Positions 58,216 through 64,000 of a stretch of 64,000 nucleotides of DNA are shown here, one piece after another. The notes under the pieces were generated by a model. The model was not told where the DNA came from and ran no database searches. It was given only the letters and a program-made list of their open reading frames with translations. Each line of letters begins with the position of its first letter. Position 1 is the first letter of the stretch. The DNA is from Elephas maximus indicus (Eukaryota; Chordata; Mammalia; Proboscidea; Elephantidae): contig NC_064820.1 in NCBI RefSeq assembly GCF_024166365.1, forward strand, positions 135,304,001 to 135,368,000, read 5' to 3'. The translations under genes and the position numbers were made by a program.

Positions 58216-58445
58216 AAACAAAACAAACAAAACAAAACAAAAAAACAGTCACCATCGCGTCCACTCTGACCCATGGTGACCCCACTTGTGTCAGAGTAGA
58301 ACTATGCTCCACCGGGTTTTCAATGGCTGACTTTTGGGAAATAGATCACCAGGACTTTCTTCCAAAGCACCTCTGGATGGACTTGAACCTCCAAGCTTTT
58401 GCTTAAGCAGCTGAGCGTTTAACTATTTCTACCCACCAGGGATTC
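58216..58445 (-). mobile_element. AfroSINE, longer-body subfamily
   Basis: It starts with an (AAACA)n tail at 58216-58247 on the plus strand, then 'gcgtccactctgacccatgg', the body 'agatcaccaggactttcttc', and the head complement 'accagggattcc'. Confidence 0.92.
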
Positions 58446-58679
58446 CTAGATTCCAACACAGGCACTCTTCAACTCATCCCCTTGACCACCACGTTCCTAA
58501 CGAAGTTCAGATCGATTTGTCTACTATTTTGTCTGCTGAGGAAAACCAAGGTACTTTACAGACAGGCCCCCATCATGTGATCCTACACAGTCCATACTTA
58601 AGCAGGCTGACTTCAGCTGAATTAGGAGCAGGATGGTGTTGAGCTAGGGTGGTGGTAGAGACTACCAGTAATAAATGTG

Positions 58680-58775
58680 AAGCACCTCACAGAGGAGTGC
58701 CTGGACCAGAAGAGGTTCTTAAAAGATGTTGATTTTATAAACGAATGAATAAGTGGATGAATGAATAAAAGATTC
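58680..58775 (+). repeat. L2/MIR 3' end fragment
   Basis: Contains 'cagaggagtgcctggaccag' and 'gatgaatgaataaaag', the usual end pattern. Confidence 0.5.
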
Positions 58776-59041
58776 TATCAGAACCTTCTAGTCACACATT
58801 CCGTATCACCTTTAAAATATCTGCTTAGCATGGCCCCAGTTAGCATTTTAACTTAGTCATGGTTTTAGCTGAATTGGTAAAATAGTTACTGAACAAACAC
58901 TTTCTAACTTAATTTTCATAGCCAAATAAGATTAGGCATTAATCCCTGTGAGTCCTTAGAGTCCTAGAGATATCCCAGGATTTGGGGAAAATGAAGACAA
59001 AACATATATGCCAGATATTGCCCAGATATGAGGAAAATATG

Positions 59042-59215
59042 ATAAACCTATTAAAACCAAACCCGTTGACCGTCAAGTCAATTCCAACTTACAGTGACCC
59101 TACAGTACAGAGTAGAATTGCCCCATAGGGTTTCCAAGGAGTGATGGGTAAATTTAAACCTGCCAACCTTTTGGGTAGCAGCTGAGCTCTTGTCCACTGA
59201 GTGACCAGGGGTCCA
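59042..59215 (-). mobile_element. AfroSINE, short subfamily, with target duplication
   Basis: The complement of the tail is near 59070-59100 and the head at 59170-59213. A 9-bp target duplication GAAAATATG lies at 59033-59041 and 59216-59224. Confidence 0.94.
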
Positions 59216-59239
59216 GAAAATATGGTAGTTACTCTCTAT

Positions 59240-59440
59240 TGTATGCCTATTACATACAGTGCTTCAAATATATTAGCACATTTAGTCTTTGTAACACCTC
59301 AATAAGTATGTCTGCTAACCTCTCTTTTACAGAAAAGGTGACTAGCATTCAGAGAGTACAATTCTAGCTCATACAGCAGCAAGCGGAGGCATGGGGCTCT
59401 GAACCCACAACTGCTTGATGCCAGGCCACGCTCTTCCATA
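59240..59440 (-). repeat. MIR SINE, antisense
   Basis: Contains 'atgcctattacatacagtgc', 'acagaaaaggtgactagcat' and 'gggctctgaacccacaactg', the complement of MIR. Confidence 0.75.
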
Positions 59441-59491
59441 CCACCTCTATGCTGTCACCTGGCAGCCCCAATCTGTGACCAGGCTCTAGTC

Positions 59492-59713
59492 CAGGGGTCA
59501 ACACACTACAGCCTGAGGGCCAAATCCAGTCTGCTGCTTTTGTAAATAAAGTTTTATTAGAACACAGCCCCTCTCATTTGTTTACATATTCTCTGTGGCA
59601 GCTTTCACACTACAGTGGCAGAGTTGAGCAGCTGCAACAGACCCTATGGCCAGCTCAGACTGAAATATTTATTATCTGGTCTTTTATAGAAAAAGTTTGC
59701 CCACTGCTGCCTG
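59492..59713 (-). mobile_element. Non-autonomous hAT (Charlie-type) element
   Basis: A 222-bp element from CAGGGGTCAACACACTACAG to GTTTGCCCACTGCTGCCTG, with imperfect inverted ends. The internal 'taaataaagttttattagaa' is typical of a common mammalian hAT-Charlie family. The flanking 8-mers CTCTAGTC and TTCTAGAC agree at six of eight positions, fitting an 8-bp target duplication. Confidence 0.8.
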
Positions 59714-60979
59714 TTCTAGACACTCCTGTGTTTGCAACTCTATCTGTTCCTGTCAGAGGGAACAACACACCCTTCTCTTTCAATTCAATTCAATTCAATC
59801 ATTTTCTCTTTTCCAAATTCAAGGCTCAGCTTTGGTTTAGAACATATCAAAAGTCCTTCTTATATAAGTGGAGACTTTAGAAAGCGAATGGTTTATGGAA
59901 CAGAAAGTCTTAAGTAACATGATAATGTTGGCCTAAACAATTTTTTTTCCAATTTGCTAGAAGGTATAGGCAGCACATTCACATGCCAAGAATTGCCAGA
60001 TTCATTAATAAGTAGGTTCATGCTGCCTATTATAAGAAATCTGAAACTAATTGCTCTCAATTAATCTGCTCCACTCTTTGATAGCTTATTTATCAAATGG
60101 GGAAAGATAGATTTAATACTGCTTGCTTGAAACAGGTTTTTTAATTGGAAACATCACGGCATTTAGCTCACTCTGTACTCTAGCAATTAAGAACAATTTG
60201 GAAAAGTGCTGTTGATTTTTTTCTTTTACACTATTGTCTCCTTGATTAGATTTCCGAAGATCCAGACAAAACAAATGACAACAGTAGCTAGCACTATTGG
60301 TACAAATAAGAGCCCAACAGCCAGATTACTTACTATGAGAAATGTGAGCCATCCCCATCCATTTCGTCAGTGTCTTACATTTATTTCCCCATACCCTTGT
60401 CTCCTGTGTAGGTAAGTGGCAATGCTTCTTATAAAAGGCATCATTTGCACCTACCTTTATACAATTATCTTTTCTCCAAATAAGCCAAATCAACAGAAGA
60501 AATTATTTTTCTTGATTAAGCACCCACATTTCTCTTGGGAGGAAGCAAAACAAACAATTAATCTTTTCTTATTTGGTCTCAGAAGTCCCTGCCTCCTTAA
60601 ACGCAGGCTATCCAGGTACCTGTGGCAGCCAGTCGGCAGCAATTAGGCCTGAGTGGAAAATGAATGGACTCAGGGCTGAGGGCCTAATCGGCTGAGAGTC
60701 TGTGTGAGAGGGCAAGGTTATACTAGGAAAATTCCCTTGTTGTCGTAGCACCGTTCAAAATTACTACCTGACTTCAGCATAATTAACCAGGCTTGGGAAT
60801 TTATATGAACTAAGTAATTGGAAAGAATTAGCAAGAGATATGCACATTAATCTTTACCAGTTACAGAGTACTTAATGAAATTAAGGGCCTTGTGCTCATT
60901 CCTGCCTTGCTTAGTTTGCACACTTTCTATTTCACCTGTAGGACAAGGACAATACGCCACATGAAGATTTAAATTAAAA
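59714..60979. other. Intronic DNA with a short (TTCAA)n repeat
   Basis: There is (TTCAA)n at 59779-59800. The remainder is single-copy without recognised exon. ORFs 60206-60415 and 60416-60646 match nothing known. Confidence 0.45.
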
Positions 60980-61340
60980 AAAAAAAAATTGCTCTAAGGG
61001 AAACACTGGAAACGACTCAAATATTCAACAGTAGGCTCTTAGTTAAATAAATTAGAATGCATCCTCAGCACAGAATATTGTGGAGTTTTCATGAAAATTA
61101 TGCTTTATAAAAGAATTTTTATCTTTTACAGATACATGCTGAAATACTTATGGCTAAAAATATGACAGCTGGGAGTTGCTTCAAAATAACATGGGAGGGT
61201 GTGAGCGAGGGTACAGATGAGAAAGGTTGCCCTTGGGCTGATAGCCGTTGAAGCCAGATGATGTGTAACTATGACTTCATTGTATTATTTTGTCTACTTT
61301 CGTATATGTGGAAAATTTCCATAGTAAAAAAGCTTAAAAA
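60980..61340 (+). repeat. Old L1M 3' end
   Basis: Late ORF2-like text ('cttagttaaataaattagaa') is followed by the L1M 3' UTR ('ttcattgtattattttgtct', 'gaaaatttccatagtaaaaa') and an A-rich tail. Confidence 0.7.
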
Positions 61341-61399
61341 AATGAAGTCTTAGAGAAATATTTAATACATGATAAATATCTGTGGTATGTTTTTAAATT

Positions 61400-62541
61400 A
61401 AAAAATGACTTTAAACAGTTGAATGGATAAACAATCTGTGGTACATACACACAATGGAGTATTACACAATGATAAAGAACAACAATGAATCTGTGGAGAA
61501 TCTCATAACACAGATGAATCTGGAGGGCATTATGCTGAGTGAAATAAGTCAATCATAAAGGACAAATATTGTATGAGACCACTACCACAAAAACTCATGA
61601 AAAGGTTTACACATAATAAGAAACCATTTTTGATGATTACAAGGGAGGGGTGGGGTGGGGATGGCAAAACACTAAATAGACAATAGGTAAGTGGTAGCTT
61701 TGGTGAAGGGTAAGACATAAGACAGTACACAATACTGGGGAAGCCAGCACAATGCAGGCAAGGTCATGGAAGCTCCATAGACACATCCAAACTTTGTGAG
61801 GGCTACAATTGCTGGCATGAGGGCTGTGGGGACCATGGTCTCAGGGAACATCTAGCTCAATCGTGATAACATAGTTTATAAAGAAAATGTTCTACATTCT
61901 ACTTTGTTGAGTAGCATCTGGGGTCTTAAAAGCCTGTGAGCAGCCATCTTAGATACTCCACTGGTCTCACCCCTTTGGAAGCAAGGAAGAATGAAGAAAA
62001 CCAAAGACACGAGGGAAAGGTTAGTTCAAAGGACTAATGGACCACATCTATCATGGCCTCCACCAGACTAAGTCCAGTACAACTAGATGGTGCCTGACTA
62101 CCACCACTGACTGCTCTGACGGCAATCACAATACAGGATCCCAGACAGAGCTGGAGAAAAATGTAGAACAAAATTCTAACTCAAAAAGAAAAGCCAGACT
62201 TGTTGGCCTGACAGAGACTGGAGAAACCCTAAGAGTATGGCACCCAGACACACTTTCAGCTCAGTAATGAAATCACTTCTGAGGTTCACCCTTCAGCCAA
62301 AGATTCGACAAGCCCATAAAACAAAATGAGACTAAAGGGGCACAGCCCTGGGGCAAGGACTAGAAGGCAGAAGGGGACAGGAAAAATGGTAATAGGGAAC
62401 CCAAGGTTCAGAAGGGATAGTGTTGACATGTCGTGGGGTTGTTAGCCAATTTCATAAAACAATATATGTACTAACTGTTTACTGAACAACTAATTTGTTC
62501 TGTAAACCTTCATCTAAAGTACAATTAAAAAAAAAAAAAAA
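61400..62541 (+). mobile_element. 5'-truncated L1 (elephant-type 3' end)
   Basis: It starts in late ORF2 ('gttgaatggataaacaatct', then 'tggagtattacacaatgata'). It passes through the 3' UTR with a G-rich tract (61643-61663) and ends in poly(A) at 62525-62541. It aligns with 5230-6570 of the first L1 and, in reverse, with 55533-56150. ORF 62037-62267 lies in the non-coding 3' UTR and is chance. Confidence 0.92.
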
Positions 62542-64000
62542 ACTGTGGAGCCTCCGTGTTCCAAAGTTCACATTTTCATTCCATCCCATTACAGAGATTC
62601 CTCTCCATGAACTCATAAACATTTCTCAGACTCCTAAATCTTTTCAAATTGCTGTCCCCGGCCCACCTCCACTTGCCTATACCACCCCTAAGAGCTCATT
62701 ATCAGTAGCTCTGTAGGCCTGGCTCCCACTAGGCTTGTCGATCCGAAGTGAGCAAGAATGCATTATCTGAATATTTAAAATACTGGTTTTATTTATTTCC
62801 TTGAGAGAAGAGTGTATTAATTTTATTTAAAGAAATAAACTATATGGCTGGCTTCAGAAATTTAAAATATTGTTCTGCACTAAAAATTATTTTAAATGAA
62901 ATATATATCATTTTGAGATCAATGGAAAGCACGTAAACCATGGGAAAAATAAAACGTATTTCAATTCATTATAGTTAAAATGTAAACTCTTTAAAATGTC
63001 ACATATTGTCCTAAGTAATTATCTGTAGCTTTCATAAAATGTTTTCAGCTTAGCACAAAGAAGTCTTCTAGAACTACCATAAAACCTAAGAATCTAGAGG
63101 TCATTGCTTATATAAAGTACTAAATTTGGAAAACAAAGAATTCTGCAATTTTTTCTTCCTTATATTTTTGCCAATTATCTCATCAATTATGATGACAAAC
63201 CTGTCTGCCAGATACTAGATAAGTGGTTCAGGTTTTACTGTATGAAAACCAACCACTGAAACAAAGTTACAGGGTTTCTAGCCAGGCACAACAGAAACAC
63301 GGATGCACCACAGAATCTGAAAACAGTTGCTAGCCATGATGGATTTAAGTTATTAACAGATCAAAAAGAGATGGATGGGGGTTTGCTTTTCTTAATCTAC
63401 ATCATCATCTAGATCTATTTAAAGATATGTGATGCGCTAACAAACTTAGTTAAGGTTTCGATAAAATCAGTAAAAATAATCTGCCCCTGTTACATTGAGT
63501 CTGTATCGATCAATAAAATCACTTGTACAAGGAAAGTACTGTTAAGTACTGACAATCCCAGCCATTAATATTATTTAACACACTGTTCACAATCTTTAAC
63601 GAGAACAAAGAACAGTCTGTCTCATGTTACAAGCAGGACCTTCATAAATACTCTTCCTTCCATAAGCTTTCTATGCTAATTTTATGAAGCTCAAACTATA
63701 CATCCCCACCTCTCTACCCATATATATATATAACAGCTTGTTCTTTTTTTAAGTTGTTGTTTAAAGGAAATCATTTGTAAGAACAGAAGCTGCCATTACA
63801 ATTCACTTCCTAATCTGTGAATTAAACTAAAAATTCTCAACACCTGAGCCATAAGGGTTAGAGTGACAACAGGGTTAGCATGGGGCTTCCCTGCTGCATT
63901 CAGCTTCGTCAATGCCTTTACATTGTTAGGGTGGATTGAAAAAGAAATTTTCAATTAATCCTCAACCAGAGTGGGATGGCTAGAAATAGACATGCATGTG
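62542..64000. other. Intronic single-copy DNA to window end
   Basis: AT-rich, with a short (TA)n at 63720-63732. No transposon, exon or RNA gene was recognised. ORF 62495-62716 starts inside the L1 tail and is not a gene. Confidence 0.45.

Larger units (their letters stand above)
29648..64000 (-). other. SNX24: Large SNX24 upstream intron (incomplete)
   Basis: By phase, the exon ending with Gln 83 should lie upstream (higher coordinates) on the minus strand. I searched by eye for the complements of the NWVPK and RYSEFHAL coding segments and did not find them. The rest of the window is therefore read as intron of at least 34 kb. Human SNX24 is also known to span a large region, so this is plausible. 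An unnoticed exon remains possible. Confidence 0.65.

Noticed and set aside
29648..64000. Earlier SNX24 exons
   Set aside because: No sequence corresponding to the NWVPK or RYSEFHAL segments was found by eye. They are likely beyond 64000.

Overview
The window is vertebrate nuclear DNA from an afrotherian mammal, most probably an elephant. The evidence is the repeat content: at least 18 tRNA-derived SINEs of the AfroSINE kind, five copies of a BovB/RTE-type LINE, and L1 copies with a distinctive 3' UTR, on top of the older mammalian MIR, L2, L1M, MaLR, hAT and Tigger layers. There are no bacterial genes, operons, CRISPR arrays or intact viral genes. Almost every long reading frame lies inside a transposon or is a chance ORF.

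One host gene is present, on the minus strand: the 3' half of SNX24 (sorting nexin 24, a small PX-domain protein). Four coding exons with correct splice sites and compatible phases lie at 29553-29647, 28139-28171, 27543-27607 and 17685-17752 (stop codon at 17685-17687). They encode about residues 84 to 169 of the 169-residue protein. Exons for the first 83 residues were not found, so 29648-64000 is read as one large upstream intron. Sequence below about 17.1 kb lies downstream of the gene.

Layout. 1-6571: a dead, nearly complete L1 (+) whose 3' UTR carries a SINE. 6650-16660: gene-free DNA dense in SINEs, RTE fragments A to C, MaLR LTRs, MER5A and L2. 16665-17752: SNX24 3' UTR and last exon. 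17753-27542: intron with a 2.4 kb Tigger1-like DNA transposon (19450-21814), a diverged copy of the 15.85-16.25 kb segment, and a nested stack in which an L1 3' end is interrupted by a SINE and by RTE copy D. 27543-29647: three exons. 29648-64000: long intron with mostly single-copy DNA, scattered MIR/L2, a composite tRNA-Gly-headed SINE, a 301-bp TA-flanked MITE with perfect 19-bp inverted ends, two solo LTRs with perfect 5-bp target duplications, a SINE/RTE cluster at 47.6-49.2 kb, and two 5'-truncated L1s.

No new multi-gene system was found. The most informative signals concern transposon biology: SINEs sharing their 3' tail with the RTE LINE, a composite SINE, an insertion that is only poly(A) with a target-site duplication, and a diverged local duplication whose two copies took different later insertions. 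Family names other than those visible by homology between copies inside the window rest on remembered consensus sequences.
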